A DNA stretch of 64,000 nucleotides from assembly GCA_021292165.1 (NCBI GenBank), contig JAHFWL010000433.1, positions 499,001-563,000 of the forward strand, written 5' to 3'. Position numbers and translations under genes: made by a program. Position 1 is the stretch's first letter; each line of letters begins with the position of its first letter. This document shows, piece by piece, positions 1-10,663 of this stretch. The stretch is from Shinisaurus crocodilurus. Taxonomy: Eukaryota > Chordata > Lepidosauria > Squamata > Shinisauridae. The notes below the pieces were generated by a model that worked only from the letters and a program-made list of their open reading frames with translations, was not told the origin of the DNA and ran no database searches.

Positions 1-230
1 CCTGCCTGGAACTATAAATACTGAGGAGTTGTCAAGCATCTAGCCAACTCCAGTACATGGCTGTTGGGCTGAGCTTGAATCACTTACAAAGTTCTATCAA
101 AATGATGAATAGTTCATGCTATTTAAGATGGCTTCTCCAACAGTAAACTTTATGGACATGATCCAACCTAAGGTTCAAGTATGTGCTTAAATCTCTCCCA
201 CTTAATTCAACAACTCTTAGTGCATAGCCA
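1..230. other. No recognisable feature
   Basis: AT-rich unique sequence. I see no repeat family shared with the rest of the window, no RNA gene and no convincing exon. Confidence 0.4.
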
Positions 231-500
231 TGCCGTATTTGTTTGTTTATTCACTGTTTGTATCCTGCCTCTCTGCAACTAGGCCTCCTACGCAACTTTA
301 AAACCCAGCAATTAACAATATATACACAATATCAACAATAAAACAAAATCAAAAGCATAAAAACAGCAATTAAGCCAATCACAAGCAAAATGCAGGGCCC
401 ATTAAAAGCTTAGCAGGACAAAAAGGTCTTTGCTGACTTCCTGATAATTAAAAAGGACTGAGATCTCCTTAAGAAAAGGATACCAAAGATGAGGTGCCTC
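231..500 (-). mobile_element. Degenerate L2-like LINE 3' end
   Basis: The layout resembles the better L2 copies at 12.7 and 50.1 kb: an A-rich 3' UTR on the minus strand (many AACAATA/AAAACA words at 300-400), preceded by a decayed coding tail around 410-500. Broken frames and low similarity make this an old, 5'-truncated insertion. It might instead be another LINE of the CR1/L2 group. Confidence 0.4.
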
Positions 501-975
501 TACCACTTGGGATTCCAATGTGGTGCCCATGGACAACAATGTGCTCGCAAACACCTCCCTTGGTGCCTGCCAGAGACTCCCTGCCTCTCTGGACGTTTAG
601 TTTTATTTTTAAAGGTTTTTTAAAAATACATTTTTTAATGGAGAGGCCGGCATGCTGCAAAGTGCAGAGCTTCCCTCCTGCGCCATCTTTATTTGGGTTC
701 AAAAAAAGTGTGGTGTTGAGTTTTGGAGCTCAGACCTCCACCTTTACCTTGTACTTAGGTTCTTGGGCAAGTTTTTTCTCTCTCTTTTAGCCTCACCAGT
801 TTGTCTTCCTGGAATTGATCCTTTTACGACCGGCCATTACCGGATTTATGGATGGGCAAGTCCCCGCATGGCAGCCATTTTTGTGAGCATCCACGACACT
901 CAAAATTCCAAATAGGCCCAGAAAAAGACCGGGGACCTACTCCATGTAGCCAAAAGTTCCATTTTCTCACCTTCA
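500..975 (-). mobile_element. Family X repeat (hAT-like), copy 1
   Basis: This segment shares ordered blocks with 7050-7445, 9930-10105, 14440-14600 (opposite strand) and 50852-51767 (opposite strand). The blocks are a GGTGCCCATGGAC-type box, a GCATGCTGCAAAG-type box, CCATCTTTATTTGGG, a GTTTTGGAGCTCA box, TTCTTGGGCAAGTT, TCTCACCAGTTTG, then GCCATTTTTGTGAGCA. On the minus strand it begins near 975, where the best copy (50852) begins with CAGGGGTGCCC. No transposase is encoded. The hAT assignment is inferred from the 50.8-kb copy. Confidence 0.6.
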
Positions 976-1634
976 AGACATGCTGAGTAGGGCCTCCCTT
1001 GGAGATCTTGATGAGTGAGCAGGTTGATATCCTAGTTGATTCATGGTATATTGCAAATTAGACAGATAGTCAACTCAAAGTAATGTATTTATTTTATTTT
1101 ACTCAAACCATTCTTCCAACAAGCTCAGGATAGTATGCCTCGGATCTGTCCCTTCTATTTAAGCCTACGACCCTTTGGTGCTTGATCTACCCAGAGGTCC
1201 AGACCCTCTCCACATCGCCCCCTTGAGTAAGAGGTGCCTATGTTTGAAAAGAACAGGCTTACGGTTAGCCAGAGAGAAAGTGTGCAGCATCAGTAAAAGG
1301 AAACTAGTTGACCCACTGGAAAGAAAAAGGAAATTAGCTGAGCCATGGGAAAGAAATTCTTACAGCTCATCCTGGTGCCACCCCATTCATTTGTGCTGAC
1401 AGCCAAGGAAAAAATGATGCATTCTGAAGTTCGCTACAACTGAAATATTATTAAGATATTTATGCTGGGGGGAAATATATATTTGTGCATTCACACAACG
1501 TGGATCCTAAATAGGACCCTGGTTGCTTGGCTAAAAGAGCATCTTATGTACAGGTCCCAAATGGCAGAGTTTAAAAACAATTCATGTGCCAAACGTTGTT
1601 TGTCTCAACATTTGTGAATTTTCATCTCCTAGAG
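976..1634. other. No recognisable feature
   Basis: A stretch of about 650 bp with no family shared elsewhere in the window. Short open frames at 1175-1399 lack protein-like composition or family motifs. Confidence 0.4.
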
Positions 1635-1768
1635 CAGGGTTGGGGAACCTGTGGCCATCCATATGGATTCCACATTAGACTCCTGCCATCATCCTTGGCC
1701 ATGCTGGCTTGGGCTGATGGGGGTTTGAGTTCAAAAACATCTGGAGGACCACAGGCTCCCCATCCCTG
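1635..1768. mobile_element. hAT-like foldback MITE
   Basis: The element starts CAGGGTTGGGGAACCTGTGG and ends in the imperfect complement CCACAGGCTCCCCATCCCTG. It is flanked by 8-bp near-duplications, TCCTAGAG (1627-1634) and TCATAGAG (1769-1776), with one mismatch. A CAG...CTG terminus with an 8-bp TSD is the hAT signature. The 134-bp body contains nothing coding, so it depended on a transposase supplied in trans. Confidence 0.75.
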
Positions 1769-1802
1769 TCATAGAGTAAAGGTTTGAGCTAACTCACACT
1801 AT

Positions 1803-1803
1803 A

Positions 1804-1840
<37 letters not shown>
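1803..1840. repeat. (ATT)n microsatellite
   Basis: About 12 uninterrupted ATT units. The 1850-2075 stretch that follows is purine-rich (GGAAAGG/GAGAGAAA words) with no other content. Confidence 0.9.
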
Positions 1841-1843
<3 letters not shown>

Positions 1844-2095
1844 CTAGTGGTAATAGGGTGAGTGGGAGAGAAAAAGCAAGGCTAGGGAATTGGAAGGAAG
1901 TGAAAAAAGAAGGGAAAGGACGGGGAAGGGAGAGAAATAGCAAGGAAAGGGATTGGGTGGAGAGAAATTGCAAGGCTATTTATAATGGCTAGAAAGCTGT
2001 ATTTTCATATATAGGCATTTCATATGTATTCATTGCTATGGATTTATGCAAATCCATGTACATATATATATATATTTAAAAAACAGGGGAGGAAG

Positions 2096-3637
2096 CCTTG
2101 TGTGTGCTCATAAGCACCACATTGGGGACCCCTTCATGGGTGCCATTGGAGGGGCCCATGGGTGCCATGGTGCCTGCAGGTGCCTTTTTGGGGATCTCTG
2201 CTGTATGTAGTCCTGTGTAATTGCCACTTAGTGGAAAGTAAGGAATGGCCTGTCCTCTTGGGAACTCCTTCTGCTTTATCTTCATAACCCCACCTCTCTG
2301 TGTGCACCTAGCAGATGGGTTATGAAGTATGGGCTGAACCAGGGTATGGCGAGCCATGAGCTTAACGTGGGTTGGAGCAGATTCACAAGACCAGAAAATA
2401 GGACAAACACAGGTAACTTGTGATGACTTTGTTATACAACCAGAAGCAAACAAGGAGGTAGACTTCAAAAAAGTGTTCTGAAAAAGTTCATTAGAAAGAA
2501 GTGTATACACTGCGGTGCGATGGATCTTCTTTGGGTATCGGGTGCTGCCAGACGGACAGCTCCTAGTGCTACTCATCAAAAAGTCATTGTGCAGCTGTTC
2601 TGTCTTTCCCTCATTAATGGATTTTCTGTGTTGTTAAAAAAAAAAAAGATGGAAGAAGTGGGAATACACAGGAGTGTTACAAGTGGAAGATAGCGTCATC
2701 TGGAAACTATCACCCCCTATAAAATTCTGTGAATGAGGCAGGGTGATGACACAATAAAAGTCTCATCCGGAAGCACCCTATGATTACTCTCCTTTTTGGG
2801 CAACTAGAAAAAAAAGGATACATGTTGTAGAATTGCATACTAAGTCTGCCTCCTTGTTTGCATTAACATATCACCATCATATCCAAAGAGCCGTGTGCAA
2901 ATCCAGCCACAGAAAGTTCTGGGAAAATCCATGGATTTTTTTGGCATGAATTGAATTCTCACCCCAAGGAAGTATGGCATGATGGTTGTTTTGGGAATAG
3001 TTTCACTGCGTCTCATGTTGCAACTCACCTTTTCCTGCTTGTACTATTCTTACCCAGGATCTTGCAAAATCCTCTGCCATAGCTTTCTTTGCTTTTGGAT
3101 CACCATGTGTTGCAACTTGCAAGCTAATAATAGCAGGCACCAAGATAGTCCACCCATTCTTATGGGATTCCCAACATTTGGTGGACTATTCAGAGGAGTG
3201 GAAACCTGGCCTGAGAGAAGCCAAGGATCTAACTACTTTCACGAACTATGTATAGATACTTGCTAGATCTGGCCTTTTGGTCCTCAGTCTCGGAATGGTA
3301 TTCAAAGCTTACGGTTTTTATTGTTGGATTTTGTTGTAGTTTTGTGATTTTGTTGTGAGCTGCTCTCTGTGTTAGTTTCCCACCCCCATAAAGTGGGGTT
3401 CCAAGACAAGTGGAGGGGGAAATCATGCATTCACTCAACCCATAGGGAATAAGAGTAACAAAGCCACCTTTAATTTGATTACGGTAGCTCCATTTCACAA
3501 TCCAGGACATTTCATCCCCTCTTCTCCCATAGCAGGTTATATGACTAACATCTATAACAATAGTCCTGGGTAGGAGTCGTGCTACATGCCCGATCAGCAA
3601 AACATATGAGCTTTTAATAAGTTAGATCTGGGGTTTA
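2096..3637. other. Mostly unannotated; possible family-X edge at 2096-2230
   Basis: Positions 2096-2230 contain GGTGCCATTGGAGG/CCCATGGGTGCC words like the terminal part of family X, but the match is short. The 167-codon minus frame at 2076-2579 overlaps this and shows no domain. The 123-codon minus frame at 3229-3600 is likewise unrecognised. I treat both as chance frames. Confidence 0.35.
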
Positions 3638-3766
3638 GGGCACAGTCCTATGCGTGCTCAGACAGAAAAAAAACCTACAACTCCTAGCATGCCTCAGCAT
3701 GGCTGGCTGGGGAATGCTGGGAGTTGTAGTACTTTTTTCTGTCTAAACATACATAGGATTGCGCCC
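3638..3766. mobile_element. Foldback MITE with TTA(A) flanks (Harbinger/piggyBac-like)
   Basis: A 129-bp inverted-repeat element that starts GGGCACAGTCCTATGCGTG and ends CATAGGATTGCGCCC. The inner arms are ACTACAACTCCCAGC-type sequence. TTA lies on both sides (3635-3637 and 3767-3769). TTA fits PIF/Harbinger; TTAA on the right only would fit piggyBac. Relatives occur at 29016, 53255, 46085 and, as one end, at 38766. Confidence 0.7.
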
Positions 3767-3769
3767 TTA

Positions 3770-4689
3770 ATTGCTAAAGAGGCAAACATTCTTCCTGTAA
3801 GTCGTTGGGCTTCCTGCTTCTGTCCCTTTAGTGGTCTTCTTTAACATCCTGACAAGTGGTGAGGAAAATTTTACAAACCCACCCCCACCCCTGCCCAACC
3901 ATCCCTGCCACTTTGACAGATTTCTGACTGGGGTGAGGATGTGCAGCTACAAGCAAGACGTTCTCTTCACCACTTAGCAGGATGCTATAAATGATCGCCT
4001 TGCCAAGTGGTTCCATGCACACAGTGGCATGTGATCGTCGCGGAACTAGAACGTCAGGAAGTTTGATTCTAATTTGGGTAGAGCTCAATTGAGACCAGGG
4101 TTTTCTCTCTCCCACGACTGCTGTTAAATTCGCATAGCGAAGCTAGGAAGATTCTATGTCACCAACTCCTGCTATAGTGAATGGTCGTTATGCTGATTTT
4201 GTATACATTTGCATTTTGCATAAAAATGTCACAGACTGTATCTCTTGCATCTCATGGACTTTTGGCCCTACTGTATATATAATCTACCTATTGAGGATAA
4301 CATTGAACTTGATGTACCTGATAAAGTGGGTTCTAGTTTGCAAAGACTTATGCCACAATACATCTATTAACGCTTCCCGCTCCTGTTCAGTGCTAAGTTG
4401 TTCCTTGATAAATGGCCAGCTGCAAGTGAATGTGGCTACCATATAACCATGTGGTAATTGTGTCATCTGTAATGCTTTATCAAGCAGCGAGAAGAATCTT
4501 ACCATATATTTGCAGCTGATCAGAAAAAAATGCTCCTTACCACTTGGCAGATGGCCGATTCACCAAGGTGCAGTACAAATGTACCATTCCCAATCTTCTA
4601 GCAAAGTTTAAGCAATCTCAAGCACCCCATGGGAAGTGCTGCTGACCCATCCTTCTTCCTGCCCTTCTCCACTCACACAAAATCCCCCA
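3770..4689. other. No recognisable feature
   Basis: About 900 bp without a shared repeat. The frames at 3828-4115 and 4156-4446 have no recognisable domain. Confidence 0.4.
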
Positions 4690-4960
4690 TTTCTCTCTTT
4701 TTAAAAAAACAGTAGCAATAAAATATCAGTACCAATAAAAACAGCTCACATTAAAATGTCCCATCGTGTGCTGTAAAAAGTCTGAGAGTAGAAGAAAGTC
4801 TTAACCCGGTGCCAAAAAGATGACAATGTTTGCACCAGGCGGGCCTCTCTGGGGAGAGCATTCCAAGTTGGGGGGCTACCACCAAGAAGGCCTTCTCCCT
4901 TATATCCATCTTCTGAACCTCCCTCAAAGGAGGCACTTGGAGGAATGCCTCAGATATTGA
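4690..4960 (-). pseudogene. L2-type LINE ORF2 C-terminal remnant and 3' UTR
   Basis: Minus-strand translation near 4850-4910 contains EKAFLVVAPQL, the counterpart of the conserved L2 ORF2 tail (K/R-AF-V-AP-LWN-LP). It then drifts out of frame and runs into an A-rich 3' UTR (4690-4760 in plus orientation). It is 5' truncated and frameshifted, hence not functional. Confidence 0.65.
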
Positions 4961-5064
4961 TGTAGTCTATTCATACCGGAAGAGTTTAAAGTCCAGTTTA
5001 AAGGTCCAGTTTAACCATCAGAAGGGAGAACAGGGGTCCTGAACTTGCCCATCTCCCTTACCCC

Positions 5065-5761
5065 CAGGGATGTTGAAGAGTCCTTGGTCTCGAGTCACGA
5101 GTCGAGTCACGAGTCTTTGGACCCGAGTCTCGAGTCCGAGTCCAAGTCCTTGCTCCAAAATGGTGACTCACGAGTCCCGAGACCCAAGTCACTCCCAAAG
5201 CTGACTCCACGAGTCCCTATTAAAATCAATGGGGAGTTTTCCCCAACAAAATAAGGCTACTTCAGATGTGTGGCTTAAATAAATTCTAGGCACAAGTGTG
5301 CCTTTTTATCTCAAAACTCTGCCACTGATTTTGACAAGAACAGACCAGGCAGACAAACCCAAAATAACCAGGCAGGCAGAGGAGGTGGGGAACCCCAAAG
5401 CAGGCAGGCAGAGGCATTTGTCTTGGACAATTCAAACTGTGGAACTAGTTAAGAAGAGACCAGGCAGGCAGAGGAGGCAGGGAACCCCAAACAGGCAGGC
5501 AGAGGCAGCCAAACCCAAAATGTCTGAAAGGTTGCATTAGGAAAATGATTTTAAAAAATAAACTTGGATTGTTACTGCAACTGGGTCCAGGCAGCACCTG
5601 CAGGTGGCATCAAGCAGGGATGTTGACGAGTCCTTGGTCTCGAGTCCCGAGTCGAGTCTCGAGTCCCATTAAAAATATTGGGACTCGAGTCCGAGTCGGG
5701 TCAGAGGGGGGACTCAGTCCGACTCACGAGTCGAGTCCTCGAGTCCGAGTCCCCATCCCTG
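5065..5761. mobile_element. hAT-like element with GAGTC arrays, copy 1
   Basis: Termini are CAGGGATGTTGA and CCCCATCCCTG, flanked by a perfect 8-bp duplication CTTACCCC (5057-5064 and 5762-5769). Both ends (5080-5220 and 5625-5755) are packed with GAGTC, CGAGTC and GACTC words in both orientations. The middle (5255-5610) is ordinary sequence and includes an internal roughly 100-bp tandem duplication rich in CAGGCAGGCAGAGG (5335-5515) that copy 2 (54406-54929) lacks. No transposase is encoded. Clustered short words near termini are often transposase-binding sites in hAT elements; that role here is inference. Confidence 0.85.
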
Positions 5762-5769
5762 CTTACCCC

Positions 5770-7049
5770 TGTAGTGAATGATCATGTATGTACCATGTGT
5801 TGTTGTTGTTTATCCAAAATGGTTGCCTGCCCAAGACAAGCTGTCCTTTTCAATGCAGGACAAATATATTTTTGAACTGTACACCTTACCCCAAATATGG
5901 TTTTCTTTTGCCCTCCCTGTTATCTCATCCTGATCTTTCAGTCTGGCATTGAGGGCAGCCCCTAGTTTGACGTAAGGAGCAGTGAGTTGGCCAAAAGCAA
6001 AGAAGAGAGGAGCTTGAAGGCTTCCAGTTTCCAGGCAGGAGCCCATGTGGTGTGTAAAAAAAACCCCAAGGAGTGGGCCGCTCAGAAGGGAGTGTCAGCC
6101 TGCTCATACGTCCTCCAATTCTCCTGTTCACTGTTCCTTTAAGGTACAGCTGAGCATTCAGGAACCAGCAGAAAAGCTTTGTTTCCCAAGGTAAACAGAG
6201 GGTGCGAGCAGAACTGAACATAAAAGCCCGGCCAGAGCCTTTGCAGTATTGCAGCTCCTTCTGTGGCTGGAGGGAGATCTTTTCTGACCACTTTGGCATG
6301 CTGTACAGTACACTGATGAATCACTTCCTGTCTTTGCTCTTTTTTCCCTCCCCCCTCCCTTTCTTGGGCTCACTGCTGCATCACGGCAGTACGGCTCTAC
6401 CACTAGATCCCACAGCCCCAGCTGAGATGTTTTGTGTGCTCTGTCCTGGCGCCTACTCTAACGCAGAGGCAAGGCTAAACTGCTGTGTCACACTTAGTTA
6501 TTAATGACCAAAGAACCACATGATACAAAGTTCTGGGAAACTGAGGGAAGATTCCAGGAAAGAGGTCAACCAGTTCAGTAAACAGATTTTATTAGAACTT
6601 GAACAGAGACCAAAATGTTTCTCATTTACTGGGCTCTACTGTTTTTGTTTTATTTTTAAATCAAATCATTTTTATTTTATCTCGGGGAGCCTATCAATGG
6701 CAGAAAACACGCAGCAGTAGCAACAACAACAACAACAACAACAACAAACACATTTCCTCTAGTGTGTTCTTTTTAATATTTATTTTGACGTCATTGATTT
6801 TCAAAATGCCTTTAAAAATAGTAGTGAGAGCTTTGCTTCTATCGTCAAGCAGGCATGGCTGTTTGCTCAGCTGTCAGAGAAGGCAGTAGTTGAGAAGCTA
6901 TTGCAACTGTTCTACAGTTCGCCTTCCTGTTCTTTAGCTAACCTTATATTCTACAAATCTGCATATTTATCTGACCTTGGATCTATAGCAACTGAGCAGA
7001 AGTATTGTAAGCAAGGGCTACCACAGCCCTGCACCGAGTTACACATGCT
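5770..7049. other. No recognisable feature apart from a CAA array
   Basis: About 1.3 kb with no family found elsewhere in the window. It contains a (CAA)n microsatellite at about 6719-6748. The overlapping minus frames around 5810-6400 have no domain signature. Confidence 0.4.
6719..6748. repeat. (CAA)n microsatellite
   Basis: About nine CAA units in an A/T-rich setting. Confidence 0.85.
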
Positions 7050-7192
7050 AAAGTCTAATGGATTCCAGGGCACTTTGGGTCTGGAGCCAGCTGAGTTCCA
7101 AGGCACTGGGGTCACCGTGGTGCAAATGTGGCCATGGACACCTCTCTTGGTGCCCACCAGGCTCCCAGCTCCTCCTGATTTTTTTTACTTCC

Positions 7193-7229
<37 letters not shown>

Positions 7230-7231
7230 GA

Positions 7232-7298
<67 letters not shown>

Positions 7299-7445
7299 TT
7301 AACCAGGAGGCTGGCATTCTGCAAAGCAAAGTGCTGTCCTCCAGCATCATCTTTATTTGGGATCCAAAGAGTGGCTTTGTGTTTTGGAGCTCAAACCCCA
7401 CCAGGTTCTTGGGCAAGTTACTTTTCTTTTAGTCTCACCAGTTTG
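7050..7445 (-). mobile_element. Family X repeat, copy 2, expanded by a triplet array
   Basis: It carries the same ordered blocks as 500-975: GGTCACCGTGGTGC, CTTGGTGCCCACCAGG, GGCATTCTGCAAAG, CATCTTTATTTGGG, TTTTGGAGCTCAAAC, TTCTTGGGCAAGTT and AGTCTCACCAGTTTGCAG. A compound trinucleotide array (7193-7299) sits where copy 1 has a short A/T-rich spacer. It is truncated relative to the 50.8-kb copy. Confidence 0.6.
7193..7299. repeat. Compound triplet array (GAT)n(GTT)n(ATT)n
   Basis: About 11 GAT units, then about 10 GTT units, then about 12 ATT units, in direct succession with sharp boundaries. The poly-Ile, poly-Met and poly-Val frames across it are artefacts. Confidence 0.9.
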
Positions 7446-8223
7446 CAGTGGTGACTGTTGAGGTTTGCAGTTGGTGGGCCCAATTTCTTTCTTTTGCTCA
7501 TGTGTGACGTGCATCACCACAACAGTTGTAGTGGCGCACATGTACAACACACATGCACTACAGTTTTCTTATGTGTTTGCACCATTTTGGATAAGCACTG
7601 TATGCCAAACAAGCCCCCTTCACTGGCTTGTATTTTTCAGTGCCACTCCGATAGCAAATGGCATTTGATGCAGTCATATCTTGCCTCATTATCACCCTGG
7701 ATCGGATACGTATCCCTTATTTATTTACACTTTTGTAAATTAAGTTAGATACTCCAAAGCCAGGCTATAACATACATTTGGGATTGTCAAATCCCAAAGA
7801 AGATGAAGAGGGGATGTCCCCTTACATAAAAGATTCAATTCTACAGTTTCTCCATGAACTTAATACATAGCCAACCTAGTATTGCTTAACTCCATTTCCC
7901 CAAGTAACCTACATTACACTACTTTTATCATGGTTAATGAAATGATACCAATGAGGTACTTTGAGCACTCAGAAAGATTATATAAATACTATTTTTATTC
8001 TCCATACTGAAACCAATTTCCATATTTCCCAAAGGTGAAGTGTCTCTTACAAAACAAATATAAGAACATACAGACACATTTCTACTGTACACTCTGCTCG
8101 TGGTCAAAGTCTTTCAGTTTTGAGCGCAGTACAATAAACAGTCTCCATATTAGGGGCTGTGTAAGGCAACAACAATACAAAGACAATACAGAACACAACC
8201 GTCCCAGGATCCCAGTGCAGAAT
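7446..8223. other. No recognisable feature
   Basis: About 780 bp of A/T-rich sequence without shared repeats. Confidence 0.35.
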
Positions 8224-8261
8224 AGGGTTGCCAACTGTGACTGAAGTTATTCCTGGAGATT

Positions 8262-8332
8262 TCCTCTCTCTGTCTCTGTCTCTGTCTCTGTCTCTGTCTC
8301 TCCTCTCTCCTCTCTCTCTCTCCCTCTCCCTC
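8262..8332. repeat. (TCTCTG)n / (CT)n microsatellite
   Basis: Pyrimidine-rich array on the plus strand: TCTGTC-type hexamers followed by CT-rich units. Plus-strand Ser/Leu and minus-strand Arg/Glu frames across it are spurious. Confidence 0.85.
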
Positions 8333-8349
8333 ACCCCATATTTTACACA

Positions 8350-8935
8350 ATACCAATTTATTTGTTTATTTATAATTTCAAAGTTTATTGTACTAGCCAA
8401 AGGCCTTGACATACATCAAGAACAATATATGTGTATACATACAAAAGTACAAGGTTCCAAACATTACAAATAGAAATTAAAATAACTGAGCTTTGACTTA
8501 ACACTCTGAGTCTCCAAAACAGTTTATAGCAATTTTGTCTAATTCTCTCTTCCTAATATTTTTTGCTGCCAAGGCAAACAGGACCATTTTATGTGTCACA
8601 GAACAATTGGTGTTGCTCAAGAGAAAATGAACCATTTCTGTAAGGGCATTCCTACATCCATAAGTTAACAAAGGTTTCAGAAATCTCTCTCTTGGGTTCC
8701 TATATAGAGGGCAGATTAGCATATAATGAACAATATCTTCCACTTGATATTGACCACAGATACATAATCTGCATTCAATAGGCACCTTGCTATATCGTCC
8801 ATCCAGAACTGCAGTTGGCATAACTTGAAATCGCAGCTCAATAAAAGCATTTCTTAGGGAAGGCGGACTCAGTTTGGACAGATAGCTAGCTCGAAAATGT
8901 TCTTTTTTCAAAAGAGGGAACCATCTGGAGAATTT
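8350..8935 (-). pseudogene. Non-LTR retrotransposon ORF2 C-terminal fragment and 3' end
   Basis: The minus-strand 137-codon frame (8911-8498) has the gag-knuckle-like tail of several LINE ORF2 proteins: CRLCICGQ, then VEDIVHYMLICPLYRNPRERF (a Cys-x2-Cys-x-Cys, His, Cys-Pro arrangement). It sits just upstream of an A/T-rich 3' UTR and ends in TAAATAAACAAATAA-type sequence near 8355. The reverse transcriptase domain is absent, so it is a 5'-truncated copy. An I, Vingi or L2-related clade is possible; I cannot decide by eye. Confidence 0.65.
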
Positions 8936-9056
8936 AGAGCTCTTAATTAATTGCAGGCCCCTCCTAGAATCAATACCAAATTAGTAAAATCTCCAGGATT
9001 GCTTTCAGTAATCTCTCAGAGATTAATGCTGATTCCTGGAGACATCAGGCCAACCC

Positions 9057-9929
9057 TGGAAGGGTGGAAATCTTAATGCAGATCTGCACAAATGTATACT
9101 TTAAGAATATCCATGCTTTTCTATCAAAAAAGAATATGAAACACTTCAGGTCTTTACACAGCTGTGTAGCTATGTAGATCCCTGGGTGACCTCACTCAGG
9201 CCACTCACTGTCTCACAGTTGAACCACAGGGTTTTTATGAGGATAAAAAGTGGTTGAGGGGAACACATGTCTGCCACTTGGGGATCCTTGTAGGGAAGGG
9301 ATACAAATTTGAACATAATTCCTTGGAGACAGGGAACAGTGGAGTACACATTTGAACATAAAAGTCTACTAGGCCAGGCCTACATTTTTACAACACCTGG
9401 GCCTCTTAGAAGAACCGGGCATCCCGTAAACAGCAAAGGAAAGGGGACCATCCTCTCTTTAGAATTGTGCCTTTTCTTCCTAATATGGAATTTGATTCCT
9501 ATATGACTCTGCTCTAATAGAGAAAAGTCAGCCAGCTGGTGGGAAGTGGGATCCAAGAGGTATCTGAGGGACAGGGCCTACTCAAGGCTCACTGGATATA
9601 TGTATGTGATGGGTGGGAAATTGCCTTACAACTGCTGGCAGCTTCAGCAGCAATTGGCTGAGAGTTTTGTCAATACCCTGAGAAGAGGGGCCCAAAAATG
9701 AAACTAGTAATTGGGTTGTGTGTGCTGAAAAGACTAGAGCAAGGGACTGCCGGCCCCTCTCTCTTGCTCTGACAGCATCAGAGAGGCTTGAACGAAAGCC
9801 AGCTTGAGACTAGAGACTCAGACATGAGAGAGAAGCAATGGGACTGGACAACGAAAAGAACACCAGGATTGATGAGTCAGCGACAGCCTTGGTTACACAG
9901 AAATCTTTAATTGATTAATGCAAGGGTGG
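9057..9929. other. No recognisable feature
   Basis: About 870 bp with no shared repeat. 9720-9900 is moderately purine-rich. Confidence 0.35.
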
Positions 9930-10105
9930 GGCAACTCCCATTTGGCCCTAGGCCTATGAAGGAGCCTCCACTGCCAGTTTGGCTTCTGCAAAATGAGTGC
10001 TTTGTGACCAGCCATGCCCACCGTGGCACCCATTTTGTGTGAGTACTCACAATATTCTCTCAAAGTTCCAAATGTGCCCACCACTCCAAAAACTAAAGTT
10101 GGGGC
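9930..10105 (-). mobile_element. Family X repeat, terminal fragment
   Basis: GGCACCCATTTTGTGTGAGTACTC, a TTCTCTCAAAGTTCCAAATGTGC-type block and CCACTCCAAAAAC match the end of copy 1 (870-960) and, on the other strand, 50852-50935. Only the terminal ~175 bp are present. Confidence 0.5.
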
Positions 10106-10177
10106 CCTTTGTAAAGCAATACACGTTCTTGATATGCATCACTATCCACATGGCATGCCATTGGTGAACTTTCCACA

Positions 10178-10420
10178 TTTATTTATTCATTTATTTATAT
10201 CCTGCTTCTCCTCACCCCCTTTTGCAAGGAACCCAAGGCAGCTTACATGGCCCTCCTCCTCTCCATTTTATCCTCACAACCACCCTGTCAGGTAGATTAG
10301 GCTGAGAGTCAGTGACTGGCCTAAAGTCACCCAGTGAGCTACATGGCTGAGTGGGGATCAGAACCCGGATCTTCTGCGTCCGAGTCCAACACTCTAACCA
10401 CTATACCATGCTGGCTCTCG
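10178..10420 (-). mobile_element. tRNA-derived SINE (family S1)
   Basis: On the minus strand this reads as a tRNA-like head (A box about GTATAGTGGTTAGAGTG; B box GGTTCTGATCCCC), a body with CACTGGGTGAC and TGACTCTCAGCC, and a tail running into A/T repeats (ATAAATGAATAAATAAA) at the left end. More intact copies lie at 17306, 18071, 31857, 33808, 48834, 53000 (plus), 59527 and 63886. It would have been transcribed by RNA polymerase III and mobilised by a LINE in trans. Confidence 0.85.
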
Positions 10421-10663
10421 ATCTGATCTGGTTTCCCACCCCTATTTCTACTAGTCATGCACCACACTTACTTGAAATATGACTTTAGCGAGATTAGCTG
10501 GAGCTGTTTTCCCCAACTAGCTTAGGTAACTGATCCCATTGTGCTCCTGCCTCCAATTTTGCCACCCAACAGCTATCCCAAAGTCTCTGGGTCTCTTCGG
10601 TGATGCCACCCATTCTCCCTTGCTGATCCTCATTCGTCGAACTCCCTCTCAGAACACCTAAGT

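Larger units (their letters stand above)
8224..9056. mobile_element. TIR-like MITE (AGGGTTGCCAA ends) split by an insertion
   Basis: The left end AGGGTTGCCAACTG followed by TTCCTGGAGATTT (8224-8264) mirrors the right end AAATCTCCAGGATTG...TTCCTGGAGACATCAGGCCAACCCT (8977-9054). Between the arms lie a TCTCTG/CT array (8262-8330) and a minus-strand LINE fragment (8350-8935). The terminal complement is imperfect and I see no clear TSD, so the superfamily is open. Confidence 0.45.

Noticed and set aside
2076..2579. 167-codon minus ORF
   Set aside because: No family motif, overlaps a repeat-like edge, and no neighbouring exon or splice context could be supported.
5045..5781. Ser/Glu/Arg-rich ORFs near the GAGTC arrays
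   Set aside because: They are the GAGTC words read in frame (ESESES-type); copy 2 does not preserve them.
7112..7454. Poly-Ile, poly-Met/Val ORFs
   Set aside because: Translated triplet microsatellite.
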